The position numbers and the translations under genes are program-made. DNA of 46,295 nt from Clostridia bacterium. Its GTDB lineage: Bacteria > Bacillota > Clostridia > Oscillospirales > Acutalibacteraceae. The notes beneath the pieces were generated by a model. That model was given only the letters and a program-made list of their open reading frames with translations. It made no database searches and was not told the origin of the DNA. Shown here one piece after another: positions 32,485 through 41,664 of the stretch (the first letter of the stretch is position 1; the number at the start of each line of letters is the position of its first letter). The DNA lies in assembly GCA_017465085.1 (NCBI GenBank), contig JAFTWW010000004.1, forward strand, positions 1 through 46,295, written 5' to 3'.

Positions 32485-34017
32485 ATGAAAAAACCCATAG
32501 TTTTATGTATTATGGATGGCTTCGGCTTCAATTCCGATAAAAACGGCAACGCCATTGAGGCCGCTAACACCCCCCGTCTTGACCGCATCTTCAGAGAGTG
32601 CCCCACCACACAGATCGGCGCATCAGGCATGGATGTTGGGCTTCCGGATGGACAGATGGGTAACAGTGAGGTTGGCCACACCAACATCGGCGCAGGCAGG
32701 GTTGTTTATCAAGAGCTCACCCGTATTACCAAATCTATTTCTGATGGCGATTTCTTCGAGAACGAAGCCTTTCTCAATGCGGTTAAAAACTGCAAGGAAA
32801 ATGATAGCGCCCTTCATCTGATGGGTCTTCTTTCCGATGGCGGCGTTCACTCTCATATAGAGCACTTATATGGCCTTGTGGAGCTTGCAAAGAAGAACGG
32901 TATTGGCCGTGTTTATATCCACGCTTTACTTGACGGTCGCGATGTTCCTCCCTCAAGCGCCGCAGATTTCATCGATGCCTTGAATGCAAAGCTCCAAGAT
33001 ATCGGTTGCGGAAAGCTTGCTACCGTTATGGGTAGATTTTACGGTATGGACCGCGATAACCGTTGGGAGCGTGTTGGTAATGCCTACGCCGCCCTCGTTT
33101 ACGGCGAAGGCATTAAGACTGATGATGCCGCCAAGGCTGTTCGCACATCCTACACCGTTAAGGATGAGGATGGCAAGTTTATTACCGATGAATTTGTTCT
33201 CCCCACTATAGTTGAGGGTACCGAGAGAATTAAAACGGGAGACAGCGTTATCTTCTTCAATTTCCGCCCCGATAGAGCAAGAGAAATCACCCGCACCTTT
33301 GTTGATGATGATTTTACAGGCTTTGAAAGAATAGGCGGCAGGCAGAAGGTTTACTATGTTTGTATGACACAGTACGATGCTTCCATGCCCAATGTTGAGG
33401 TAGCCTTTAAGCCCGAAGGACTTGAAAATACCTTAGGCGAATTTCTCGCTAACAACGGCCTTACACAGCTTCGTATTGCTGAAACCGAAAAATATGCCCA
33501 TGTAACCTTCTTCTTCAACGGCGGCCGTGAGGTTATGTTTAAGAACGAGGATAGAATTCTTGTTAATTCTCCTAAGGTTGCAACCTACGATTTGCAGCCC
33601 GAGATGAGCGCTGTTCTAGTTTGCGATAAGGTTTGTGAAGCTATTGAATCGGGCAAATATGATGTTGTAATCCTCAACTTTGCTAACTGCGATATGGTTG
33701 GCCACACAGGTTTCTTCGATGCCGCAGTTAAGGCGGTTGAAACGGTTGATACCTGCGTAGGCAGAGTTGAAGACTCCACTCTTAAGATGGACGGCGTAGT
33801 TCTTCTTACTGCTGATCACGGTAATGCCGACCGTATGCTTGATACTGATGGTTCACCCTTCACTGCCCACACCACCAACCCCGTTCCCTTTGCGGTTATC
33901 GGTAAGGATTGCGAGCTTCGTGAAGGCGGAAAGCTTTGCGATATCTCTCCCACAATCATTAAGCTTTTAGGTCTTGATCAGCCTGATGAAATGAGCGGAG
34001 AATCCATAATTAAATAA
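32485..34017 (+). CDS. gpmI: 2,3-bisphosphoglycerate-independent phosphoglycerate mutase
   Basis: Manganese-dependent mutase of 510 residues that converts 3- to 2-phosphoglycerate. The alkaline-phosphatase-fold metal site appears in CIMDGFG and LTADHGNADRM, and the phospho-serine in GNSEVGHTNIGAGR (Ser about 64). AGGAG precedes ATG by about ten bases. It is the last gene of the operon; enolase is not adjacent. Confidence 0.97.
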   Translation: MKKPIVLCIMDGFGFNSDKNGNAIEAANTPRLDRIFRECPTTQIGASGMDVGLPDGQMGNSEVGHTNIGAGRVVYQELTRITKSISDGDFFENEAFLNAVKNCKENDSALHLMGLLSDGGVHSHIEHLYGLVELAKKNGIGRVYIHALLDGRDVPPSSAADFIDALNAKLQDIGCGKLATVMGRFYGMDRDNRWERVGNAYAALVYGEGIKTDDAAKAVRTSYTVKDEDGKFITDEFVLPTIVEGTERIKTGDSVIFFNFRPDRAREITRTFVDDDFTGFERIGGRQKVYYVCMTQYDASMPNVEVAFKPEGLENTLGEFLANNGLTQLRIAETEKYAHVTFFFNGGREVMFKNEDRILVNSPKVATYDLQPEMSAVLVCDKVCEAIESGKYDVVILNFANCDMVGHTGFFDAAVKAVETVDTCVGRVEDSTLKMDGVVLLTADHGNADRMLDTDGSPFTAHTTNPVPFAVIGKDCELREGGKLCDISPTIIKLLGLDQPDEMSGESIIK

Positions 34018-34035
34018 TTTGGTTATTATATTATT

Positions 34036-34063
34036 AAACCCCTGACAGTTAAGTCAGGGGTTT
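34036..34063 (+). terminator. Terminator of the pgk-tpiA-gpmI operon
   Basis: AAACCCCTGAC / GTCAGGGGTTT (34036-34046, 34053-34063) with a 6-nt loop, then an AT-rich tract with T runs. Confidence 0.88.
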
Positions 34064-34308
34064 ATATTTTTCTTTTTGAACACAAGAGGTGAAACGCCGT
34101 AAAAAGCCCTGAATTGCCTTATAAAATGAGTTGTATTGTTATAACCTAACGACTCGGCAATATCCTTAACGCTCTCATTACCGCCAAGTAAACTGCTTTT
34201 GGCGCTTTCCATTCTTGCTCTTATTAAATCATCTACAGGAGAATTGCCAAAGGCTTGTTTATATACGGCATAAAATCTCGAAAGGCTGCGGTTGAAGAAT
34301 AAAGTAAA
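34054..34308 (-). pseudogene. C-terminal remnant of an AraC family regulator
   Basis: The minus strand reads, without a start codon, as the DNA-binding end of an AraC protein: FFNRSLSRFYAVYKQAFG (first helix-turn-helix) through GYNNTTHFIRQFRAFYG (second), ending in a TGA inside the gpmI terminator. Everything upstream of the first recognition helix is missing, and the homology stops at the T run of the PPi-PFK terminator. The frame is the same as that of the PPi-PFK gene beyond its stop, which I take as chance. It differs from the intact AraC gene at 17663-18544, so it is not a recent copy of it. Confidence 0.8.
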
Positions 34309-34340
34309 CCCGACAGAATAAATTCTGTCGGGTCGTTTTT
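34308..34340. terminator. Terminator after the PPi-PFK gene
   Basis: ACCCGACAGAAT / ATTCTGTCGGGT (34308-34319, 34322-34333), a perfect 12-bp inverted repeat. A T run follows on plus (34336-34340) and a broken one on minus, so it probably acts in both directions. Confidence 0.8.
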
Positions 34341-35550
34341 ATATATGGAAATGAATAGGAATACCGTTTTTCATTCTTATTATCTGCTCGCCTTGAATAA
34401 GGGGGAGGAAATAATCAACCGCGCAATCAAGAACATTGTTGCCCTTAAGATTTATCCACTCTCTTGGGAAAAATTTTTCCTTATTGGCAATATCCTTGGC
34501 GCTTACCGTTTCGGTTATAACGGTATATGGAGTGTTGGAAAGCCTTTTGAAAATCATAACCTTACCCGTCTCGCCTGAAACCGCCGCAGATACTGCCTGC
34601 TCTCCTATGAGTTCTGCCTCCTCTATATCAACCTTAGAGCTGATATGCGATGAACACCTCTGCATAACATTAAGTTCAATGGAACGAACCTTGCATCCAA
34701 TATTATTTCTAACAATATTTTCAAGCACCTTGCCGATGCCGCTTAATGCCTCGTGACCAAAGGAATCAACCTCTCCTGTGCCGTAGTTTTCATCACTGTT
34801 AGCCCGTTCAAGCTTTAAGCCTTCGGAAACAGCAACAATAACTGCTTTATGCACCTGCTTTGCCTCCTTAATATCCATAAGGAACTTCTCTTCGGTTAAA
34901 GCGTATTCGGGCAGATAAATCAAATGAGGCGCCAACTCGCCGTTAGCCCTGAGCACACAAGAAGAAGCGGTAAGCCACCCTGCATGCCTTCCCATAACCT
35001 CAACTATAGTTACGGAATCAACACTATAAACCGAGGAATCTCGAATAATCTCCTGAATAGTTGCGGCAACATATTTTGCCGCCGAGCCAAAGCCTGGGGT
35101 GTGATCGGTATATTCAAGATCATTATCAATAGTTTTGGGAATGCCTATAACCTTAATATCAATACGGTTGCTTTCAAAATACTGAGAAAGCTTCGCAACG
35201 GTATCCATTGAATCATTACCGCCTATATAGAAAAAAGCGCCTATACCATGCTTTATGAAGCACTCGGTTATCTTTTTATAAACCTTATCACCGCTATTTG
35301 CTTCGGGCAGCTTATATCTGCAGGAGCCCAGGCAGGTTGATGGGGTTTGACGGATAAGCTCTATATCCCTATCGGTTTTAATAACGGTATTAAGGTTTAT
35401 GAGATTATCGTTAATTATACCCTCAATTCCGTTTATTGCGCCGAAAATGTGATCAACAGTTTGTTCCTTTAATCCTTGGCGGAATACACCTAAAAGCGAG
35501 GCATTTATAGCGCAGGTTGGTCCGCCTGATTGAGCAACAGCAATATTCAT
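34339..35550 (-). CDS. pfp: 6-phosphofructokinase, pyrophosphate-dependent type
   Basis: Phosphofructokinase of 403 residues. The sugar- and donor-binding motifs are GGNDS (110-114) and PKTIDND (138-144). ATP enzymes have GGDGS and PGTIDND; an Asp in the first and a Lys in the second are the accepted marks of pyrophosphate use. The enzyme should therefore run reversibly with PPi, saving ATP in fermentation. GAAGGTG precedes ATG. It is the last gene of the run from the capD-like gene and follows the PflX-like gene by 3 bases. Confidence 0.9.
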   Translation of the reverse strand: MNIAVAQSGGPTCAINASLLGVFRQGLKEQTVDHIFGAINGIEGIINDNLINLNTVIKTDRDIELIRQTPSTCLGSCRYKLPEANSGDKVYKKITECFIKHGIGAFFYIGGNDSMDTVAKLSQYFESNRIDIKVIGIPKTIDNDLEYTDHTPGFGSAAKYVAATIQEIIRDSSVYSVDSVTIVEVMGRHAGWLTASSCVLRANGELAPHLIYLPEYALTEEKFLMDIKEAKQVHKAVIVAVSEGLKLERANSDENYGTGEVDSFGHEALSGIGKVLENIVRNNIGCKVRSIELNVMQRCSSHISSKVDIEEAELIGEQAVSAAVSGETGKVMIFKRLSNTPYTVITETVSAKDIANKEKFFPREWINLKGNNVLDCAVDYFLPLIQGEQIIRMKNGIPIHFHI

Positions 35551-35553
35551 TTT

Positions 35554-36432
35554 TTATACACCTTCTAAATCAAAACTTGGTATGTATTTTTTATCAGAGC
35601 TATCTATGCTCTGAAAAAAACAATTTTCGAAACCGCTTTCACAGATAACATCGAGCACTTTTTCATACTCGCGTTTAGTTATCTTGCGGTTAATTTCGGG
35701 GTAATCGCGGAGATTTGCCAAAGGTGTAAACTGACTCATTATGCTAAAATGAGCATTAGGGGTATTTTTTCTTACCCAATTAAAAACCTCTATCGCCTGA
35801 TTAGTACCCTGTGGCATTAATAGATGCCTTATAATAAGGCCCTTTTGCATAATGCCATCGCTATTTAATTTGCACTCCCCTGCCTGAGAATATGCCTCAA
35901 GAATTGCTTCTTCTGCCACCTGTGGATAATCATCTGCAGAGGAATATTTTTCGGATTTTTCACAAGACTTATACTTGAAATCCATTAAATAGATATCAAC
36001 ATAATCTTTAAGGGATTTAATGGTATTAACGCTATCATAGCCGCCCGAATTATAAACTATGGGAATTTTAGGTCTATAAATATCAAGCGCTCTTTTGATA
36101 GCGTGAACATAATGGGTGGGTGTTACAAGATTTATATTATGAGCGCCCTTTTCTTCGAGCTCGCGGAAAATCTCTGCCAACCGCTCATAAGAGACCGTTT
36201 TACCTACTATACCTCGGCTAACATCAAAGTTCTGACAATAAACGCAGTTAAGGGAGCACCCGCTAAAAAATACCGTACCCGAGCCGTTTCTACCGCTTAT
36301 ACACGGCTCTTCCCAGAAATGAAGACCTGCTCTTGCAATTTTAGGAAGCATGGGGGCTTTACAAAATCCACCGTTATTCTCAAAATCCGTTCTTTCTGCA
36401 TTACACCTTCTCGGGCACAGATTGCACTTCAT
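35554..36432 (-). CDS. PflX-like radical SAM protein
   Basis: Protein of 292 residues with an N-terminal cysteine cluster (C3, C6, C10, C24) ahead of the radical SAM motif CSLNCVYC (C59, C63, C66). This layout is that of COG1313 (PflX), often annotated as a pyruvate formate-lyase activase homologue; the reaction is not established. It is distinct from the pflA gene at 23787, which lacks the N-terminal cysteines, and it is not linked to any glycyl-radical enzyme here. It overlaps the exonuclease gene by 32 bases, with GAGG upstream of ATG. Confidence 0.85.
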   Translation of the reverse strand: MKCNLCPRRCNAERTDFENNGGFCKAPMLPKIARAGLHFWEEPCISGRNGSGTVFFSGCSLNCVYCQNFDVSRGIVGKTVSYERLAEIFRELEEKGAHNINLVTPTHYVHAIKRALDIYRPKIPIVYNSGGYDSVNTIKSLKDYVDIYLMDFKYKSCEKSEKYSSADDYPQVAEEAILEAYSQAGECKLNSDGIMQKGLIIRHLLMPQGTNQAIEVFNWVRKNTPNAHFSIMSQFTPLANLRDYPEINRKITKREYEKVLDVICESGFENCFFQSIDSSDKKYIPSFDLEGV

Positions 36433-37303
36433 CGTTTACCTCATTTGATTTTTGAGCCACCTTGATTTCGCAGATTCTCTTTTTAACAACCACGTTATCG
36501 TAAAGCTTCTTAAAGGAAACCCTACCCGAAAATTTTCTATCACAGCTCTTACATGAAAAGTTTGCAGAAAACCAATGATTTCTATAATTCCATTTGCCAA
36601 GCCTTTTTGTATCTGAGCCGCACACATCGCACTTAAAGCGGAGTTTTCTGCGGTCAATCTCGCGGCTTCTAATATCACTAAGATAGGTAGGCTTAAACAA
36701 AAGTCTTTTATAAAATTCGGGATTTTGAGTATCCTTAATAAGCTCATTAAAACGGCTTTCGCAATAGTGATTTTTAAGCAGAGCCGCGCAAACAAGGCTA
36801 TCATCCTTGGCGGTATGAAGTTCTAAATTATCTGTGGTAATACCAAGCATTTCTGCCGCTTTACCAAGGGCAATCTGAGATGTGATTTCAAAGCCCAATA
36901 CCCTCATTTCATTTTGGATATAGCTTTGCAGATCAAGATATTTTTCTATATGAAACTTAACGCCGCGCATTAAATTCTTTTCGTTTTCAATAATTGAAAA
37001 CAAATCCGAGTTACTCCAAGTCATAGTAACGGTATCGGTACCTGCCCACTCATTATAAAGGGTAACCGCATTTTCCAACGGTATGCCGGAAAGCATATCC
37101 TTAGTAGTAATTCCCGTGAGAGCGGTAAATCTACCCGAAACCTTCTTTGAGAAAGATGAACGAACGGTTTTCTCAAAGGTATCAACTATCTCAAAGGATT
37201 CATTAAGCTTAACGGCGCCAATTTGAATTATCTGATTTATAAACCGCGAAATTCGAGGACAGTAGGCGCTATCCCATTCCATATCAAGAATAATATAATT
37301 CAT
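36401..37303 (-). CDS. DEDD 3'-5' exonuclease with C-terminal zinc ribbon
   Basis: Protein of 300 residues. The N-terminal RNase T/DnaQ fold has D7-x-E9, D100 and the late H163/D167 pair, so it is a DEDDh-type nuclease. A linker then leads to a four-cysteine zinc ribbon (C225, C228, C251, C254) that probably binds nucleic acid. The substrate is unknown; KapD-like exonucleases and RNA-trimming enzymes share the N-terminal fold. The ATG overlaps the typA stop as TGATG, indicating coupled translation with the ribosome-associated GTPase. Confidence 0.82.
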   Translation of the reverse strand: MNYIILDMEWDSAYCPRISRFINQIIQIGAVKLNESFEIVDTFEKTVRSSFSKKVSGRFTALTGITTKDMLSGIPLENAVTLYNEWAGTDTVTMTWSNSDLFSIIENEKNLMRGVKFHIEKYLDLQSYIQNEMRVLGFEITSQIALGKAAEMLGITTDNLELHTAKDDSLVCAALLKNHYCESRFNELIKDTQNPEFYKRLLFKPTYLSDIRSREIDRRKLRFKCDVCGSDTKRLGKWNYRNHWFSANFSCKSCDRKFSGRVSFKKLYDNVVVKKRICEIKVAQKSNEVNDEVQSVPEKV

Positions 37304-39138
37304 CAGCGATTCTTAGCCTCAAATTTCATTCTTTGCTCTTTGCCGAGTATCCTTTTTCTAAGGCGGATATTCTCAGGAGTAATCTCCACAAGCTCATCAT
37401 CCTTAATAAACTCTAAGGACTGCTCGAGGCTAAGCACAGAATGAGGAACAAGGCGCAGAGCATCATCAGAACCCGAGGCTCTTGTGTTAGTCATCTGCTT
37501 TTTCTTGCAAACGTTACATACAATATCCTCATTTTTCGGGTTTTCGCCTACAATCATACCCTCATAAACGGGAGTTCCGGGGCCAATAAAGAGTCTGCCG
37601 CGGCTTTGGGTATTAAACAGACCGTAACCCGTAGCCTCTCCTGTTTCGTGGGCAATAATTGAGCCAGTATTTCTCTGGTCAATATCACCCTTATACTCTT
37701 CATATCCGTTAAAGATATGATTCATAATGCCGTTACCGTTGGTATCGGTCATAAACTGTGAACGGTAGCCGAGAAGGCCTCTTGCAGGAATTAAAAATTC
37801 CAGGTGGGAATTACCACCATCCCTTGTTCCCATATTGCGAAGCTCAGCGTGACGGGTACCAAGACGCTCCATAACAACTCCCACATAGGATTCGGGCACC
37901 TCAATCATAAGGAGCTCAATGGGCTCTAAAAGTTTGCCGTTTTCATCCTTTTTATAAATAACCGCGGGAGGTGAAACCTGAAACTCATAACCCTGACGGC
38001 GCATGGTTTCAATAAGTATGGATAGGTGCAGTTCTCCCCTGCCCGAAACCTTAAAGGTATCGGCGCTATCGGTTTCTTCAACGCGAAGGCTTACATTGGT
38101 CATAACCTCTTTGAAAAGGCGTTCGCGAAGATTTCGTGAGGTTACAAATTTACCATCCTGCCCTGCAAAAGGAGAATTATTAACCATAAAGTTCATAGAT
38201 AAGGTAGGCTCATCTATCTTTACAAAGGGCAGAGGCTCTATAAACTCGGTATCGCAGGCAGTTTCGCCTATTTCGAGCTGATTAAGTCCCGAAACCTGAA
38301 TGATATCACCGATGGAGGCAGATTCTACCTCGGTACGCTTAAGGCCTTTGTGCATAAAAAGCTTGGCAATCTTAACATTGTTTGAAGTTCCATCCTTATG
38401 GCAAAGAGCAACGGTCTGCCCAGCCTTAACACTACCTCTTACTACCCTTCCAACGCCTATTCTACCGAGATAATCATCATATTCGATATTGCTGAAAAGA
38501 ATCTGTAAGGGCGCATCCTTATCGCCTACGGGAGCCTCAATCTCTTTTATAATTTCTTCAAACAGAGGTTTAAGGTCCTCTCCTGCTTTATCGGGAGAAT
38601 ATGTGGCGTAACCATCTCTTCCCGAAGCAAATACAACGGGAAATTCTATCTGATCATCATCGGCCCCAAGCTCGATAAATAAATCAAGCACCTCGTCAAC
38701 GACCTCATGGGGTCGCGCCATAGGTCTATCTATTTTATTTATAACTACAACCGCTCTTTTTCCCAAGGCCAATGCCTTTTTCAGTACAAAGCGGGTTTGA
38801 GGCATACAGCCCTCAAAGGCATCAACAAGGAGTAAAACGCCATCCACCATCTGAAGAATACGTTCAACCTCTCCGCCGAAATCAGCGTGACCGGGAGTAT
38901 CAATAATATTGATTTTAACATCCTTATAAACAACACTTGTGTTCTTAGAAAGGATGGTTATTCCCCTCTCTCTTTCAAGGTCGTTAGAATCCATTACCCT
39001 TTCATCAACTGCTTCGTTTTCACGGAACGTTCCGCTCTGCTTTAGCATCTGATCAACAAGGGTGGTTTTACCATGGTCAACGTGGGCAATAATAGCTATA
39101 TTTCTTAAATTCTGAATCTTCTCCTGCAAGTTTTTCAA
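37303..39138 (-). CDS. typA: Ribosome-associated translational GTPase TypA/BipA
   Basis: Elongation-factor-like GTPase that binds the 70S ribosome and supports ribosome assembly at low temperature or stress. G1 is AHVDHGKTT, G3 DTPGHAD and G4 NKID; the C-terminal TypA-specific domain carries RGLLGYRSQF. No ATG exists in front of the GTPase domain. Candidate TTG starts lie at 39150, 39138 and 39129, and I prefer 39138, giving 611 residues, because GGAAGG sits just upstream. The start is uncertain by a few codons. The exonuclease, PflX-like and PPi-PFK genes follow without a terminator. Confidence 0.93.
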   Translation of the reverse strand: MKNLQEKIQNLRNIAIIAHVDHGKTTLVDQMLKQSGTFRENEAVDERVMDSNDLERERGITILSKNTSVVYKDVKINIIDTPGHADFGGEVERILQMVDGVLLLVDAFEGCMPQTRFVLKKALALGKRAVVVINKIDRPMARPHEVVDEVLDLFIELGADDDQIEFPVVFASGRDGYATYSPDKAGEDLKPLFEEIIKEIEAPVGDKDAPLQILFSNIEYDDYLGRIGVGRVVRGSVKAGQTVALCHKDGTSNNVKIAKLFMHKGLKRTEVESASIGDIIQVSGLNQLEIGETACDTEFIEPLPFVKIDEPTLSMNFMVNNSPFAGQDGKFVTSRNLRERLFKEVMTNVSLRVEETDSADTFKVSGRGELHLSILIETMRRQGYEFQVSPPAVIYKKDENGKLLEPIELLMIEVPESYVGVVMERLGTRHAELRNMGTRDGGNSHLEFLIPARGLLGYRSQFMTDTNGNGIMNHIFNGYEEYKGDIDQRNTGSIIAHETGEATGYGLFNTQSRGRLFIGPGTPVYEGMIVGENPKNEDIVCNVCKKKQMTNTRASGSDDALRLVPHSVLSLEQSLEFIKDDELVEITPENIRLRKRILGKEQRMKFEAKNR

Positions 39139-39163
39139 ACTTCCTTCCAAATTCTATTGCATA

Positions 39164-39195
39164 GTAAATGCCGTTCGGCAGAACGGCATATTTAC
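39164..39195 (-). other. Hairpin between the capD-like gene and typA
   Basis: GTAAATGCCGTTC / GAACGGC(AT)ATTTAC with a GGCA loop (39164-39176, 39181-39195; AT bulge). Only a broken T run follows on the minus strand, so it is a partial terminator or processing site that would tune typA levels. Confidence 0.55.
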
Positions 39196-39197
39196 TC

Positions 39198-41030
39198 TTA
39201 CTTAGTATAGGTATATGTGGGCACAATATCTGCCACAAGCTCTCTGATATTGGCATTCTCATCATACATCTCACTATGCATTTTTTCAAGTGTTACCTTG
39301 AGTTTTTCCTCATCAAAATCAATATGATGGCCTATGTAGATTAGTCGGTTAGCTGTTTTGGTAAGACCCTCTTCGGACATAAGCATCTCCTCATAGAGCT
39401 TTTCGCCCGGTCTTAATCCCGTAAACTCAATCTGAATATCTTTATACGGAACATATCCCGAAAGCTTAATAAGGTTTTCCGCAAGGTCTATAATCTTCAT
39501 AGGCTTGCCCATATCAAGAACAAATATTTCGCCTCCCTTAGCAGATGCGCCCGCCTGAAGAACAAGGGAAACTGCCTCGGGGATGGTCATAAAATATCTT
39601 ATGATATTAGGATCGGTAACTGTAACGGGACCGCCGTTTGCAATCTGTTTTTTGAATAGCGGTATAACGCTACCGTTACTGCCAAGAACATTACCGAAGC
39701 GAACGGCAACAAACTCGGTTTTTGAATGATTGTTATATCCCTGAACTATCATCTCACAGATACGCTTGCTGGCGCCCATAATATTTGTGGGGTTAACAGC
39801 TTTATCGGTTGAGATAAGAATAAATTTCTTAGCACAGTATTTATCGGCAAAAAATGCAGTATTAGCGGTGCCGAAAACATTGTTTTTTATGGATTCGTTG
39901 GGGTTGAACTCCATTAAGGGAACGTGCTTGTGTGCCGCCGCGTGATAAACCAAATCGGGCTTATACTTTTTGAAGACATTCTCGAGCCTCTCCTTATCCC
40001 TTACAGAACCTATAAGAGTTACTAAATTAAGCTCGGGATACATTTCGAGCAGCTCGTTTTGAATATCGTAAGCGTTGTTTTCGTAAATATCAAATATAAT
40101 TAACTGTTTGGGGTTGTGGGATGCTATCTGACGGCAAAGCTCACTACCTATAGAGCCGCCCCCGCCTGTGATGAGAACAACCTGTCCCTCAACATAATCC
40201 ATAACAGAGGTAACATTTATATCTATGGTATCTCTGCCAAGCAGATCCTCAATCTCAACCTTTCGTATTGATGAAATGCCAACATTTTTATCGGTGAGAA
40301 GCTGATACATAGAGGGTACGACACGGATTTCACAATCAGTTTGCTGACAGATTTTAAGTATCTCTGCCTTACGGTCACTAGGACATGCAGGAATTGAGAA
40401 AACAATCATATCGATATCATATTTTTCGGCGGCTTCAACTATCTTATCGCATCCACCGACAATTCTTACGCCATCGATATACTTATCCCACTTATACGGA
40501 TTATCATCAATAACGCATTTAACAGTGCATTTCACAAAGTTTTTGCTGACATTTATATCATTGATAAGCTCACTGCCTGCAAAGCCTGCGCCGATCACCA
40601 TAATATTGCCCGAAAGCAGATTTTTGGTTGTTGGCTTTTTATCTCTTTTACGGTACTTAACATATAACCTGCTACAGCAAATAGAAGAAGCGCTGAAAAA
40701 GAACACTGCAAACCAAACAGTTTTGGTAAAAGAGCTATCCCACAGGGCTCTTTGCACAATATTAACCACTAAAATGGCAAATAAAGAGGAGAGAAAAATT
40801 CTTATATGATCTTTGACGCCAGAATATCTCCAAAGAATATTATAAACCTTGAAGATATAAAGCAGGAAAAACATAACTACTGCAAAAATAGCGGAGGAAT
40901 AAAGCACCATCAAAAGCATGCCGGGCGCCCAATCGCCCATAAATAAAATTGATAACGGAACGGAGAAGAAGGATGCAAATAAATCGAATAGTATGTAAAT
41001 TGCTAATCTAACATATCTGCTCTTCAACAA
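39198..41030 (-). CDS. Membrane-bound nucleotide-sugar 4,6-dehydratase (CapD/PglF type)
   Basis: Protein of 610 residues with about four N-terminal membrane helices (to about 115). A first Rossmann-like domain (VIGAGFAGSEL) and a C-terminal short-chain-dehydrogenase domain (ITGGGGSIGSE) follow. The catalytic block STDKAVNPTNIMGASK has Met in place of the usual Tyr, as in PglF, FlaA1 and WbpM. These enzymes make UDP-4-keto-6-deoxy-HexNAc for surface glycans. No glycosyltransferase or aminotransferase genes adjoin it. The start is one of two adjacent TTG codons (41030 or 41027) behind AGGGGTGA. Confidence 0.88.
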   Translation of the reverse strand: MLKSRYVRLAIYILFDLFASFFSVPLSILFMGDWAPGMLLMVLYSSAIFAVVMFFLLYIFKVYNILWRYSGVKDHIRIFLSSLFAILVVNIVQRALWDSSFTKTVWFAVFFFSASSICCSRLYVKYRKRDKKPTTKNLLSGNIMVIGAGFAGSELINDINVSKNFVKCTVKCVIDDNPYKWDKYIDGVRIVGGCDKIVEAAEKYDIDMIVFSIPACPSDRKAEILKICQQTDCEIRVVPSMYQLLTDKNVGISSIRKVEIEDLLGRDTIDINVTSVMDYVEGQVVLITGGGGSIGSELCRQIASHNPKQLIIFDIYENNAYDIQNELLEMYPELNLVTLIGSVRDKERLENVFKKYKPDLVYHAAAHKHVPLMEFNPNESIKNNVFGTANTAFFADKYCAKKFILISTDKAVNPTNIMGASKRICEMIVQGYNNHSKTEFVAVRFGNVLGSNGSVIPLFKKQIANGGPVTVTDPNIIRYFMTIPEAVSLVLQAGASAKGGEIFVLDMGKPMKIIDLAENLIKLSGYVPYKDIQIEFTGLRPGEKLYEEMLMSEEGLTKTANRLIYIGHHIDFDEEKLKVTLEKMHSEMYDENANIRELVADIVPTYTYTK

Positions 41031-41054
41031 AAATCACCCCTACATCATACTTAC

Positions 41055-41083
41055 AATATATATAATAATATAAATATACTCAA
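41055..41083 (-). promoter_or_regulatory. Probable promoter of the capD-typA run
   Basis: On the minus strand TTGAGT (41083-41078), 17 bp, TATATT (41060-41055), just upstream of the TTG start. The hexamers are imperfect. Confidence 0.5.
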
Positions 41084-41096
41084 AAAGCAACAGGAA

Positions 41097-41663
41097 TTAT
41101 TTGTGCGCATTTCTTTGCTCGGCAATACAAAGTATGAAATCATCCTCGGAAAGCATAGTAAAATCGACATTTTCTTTACTTAGCTTATTACACTCTGAAA
41201 GTCTGCTTCCATACAGCTTAACCAATGCCTCTTTTTTAGTAAAAACTTCAAAAAAGCGTTTATTCGCCCCGCTGGGCTCTTTATTTATAAAGTCAGTCTC
41301 TTCTTCGGTAAAAAGCGGATAATGGCTTTTAAGGTCAATTTTGCGCATTTTTTGAATATCTGCGCCAACCTCTTTATCTGAAAAAACACAAACCGCTATA
41401 TTTTCACTATGGGATATGCTGAAATTACAAATTGATGTTGCAGGTTTTCCGTTTTCATTAAAACTAACATCAAACATATCTTTGCCGTAAAGCTCATTAA
41501 TACCGCGTTTAAGCAAAAGGTAACCTGCCATACTCTGCTTTTGTGAAAGCGGAGTATTTTTAGATTTAATTCTGCTTTTAATTATTTCGGGTAGTGACTC
41601 AAAGTTTTTTTCATATTCCTCACGGCTTACGGAGTTTATATCGATTTTGTAAACCTTAAACAT
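41097..41663 (-). CDS. 4'-phosphopantetheinyl transferase (Sfp type)
   Basis: Enzyme of 188 residues that moves phosphopantetheine from CoA to an acyl or peptidyl carrier protein. ISHSENIAVCVFS, GADIQ and the FFEVFTKKEALVK block match the Sfp-family magnesium and CoA sites. The ATG at 41663 lies one base after the prfB stop; the GTG alternative (41684) has no ribosome site. No carrier protein, NRPS or PKS gene is in the window, so the primary-metabolism carrier (AcpP) may be its target. Confidence 0.85.
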   Translation of the reverse strand: MFKVYKIDINSVSREEYEKNFESLPEIIKSRIKSKNTPLSQKQSMAGYLLLKRGINELYGKDMFDVSFNENGKPATSICNFSISHSENIAVCVFSDKEVGADIQKMRKIDLKSHYPLFTEEETDFINKEPSGANKRFFEVFTKKEALVKLYGSRLSECNKLSKENVDFTMLSEDDFILCIAEQRNAHK

Positions 41664-41664
41664 A

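Noticed and set aside
34309-34341. Read-through of PPi-PFK into the AraC-like tail, which shares its frame
   Set aside because: A strong hairpin lies in between, the PPi-PFK length is complete without it, and a one-in-three frame match is easily chance.
35554-36432. Second pyruvate formate-lyase activase
   Set aside because: The extra N-terminal cysteines and the absence of a linked glycyl-radical enzyme place it in the PflX group instead.
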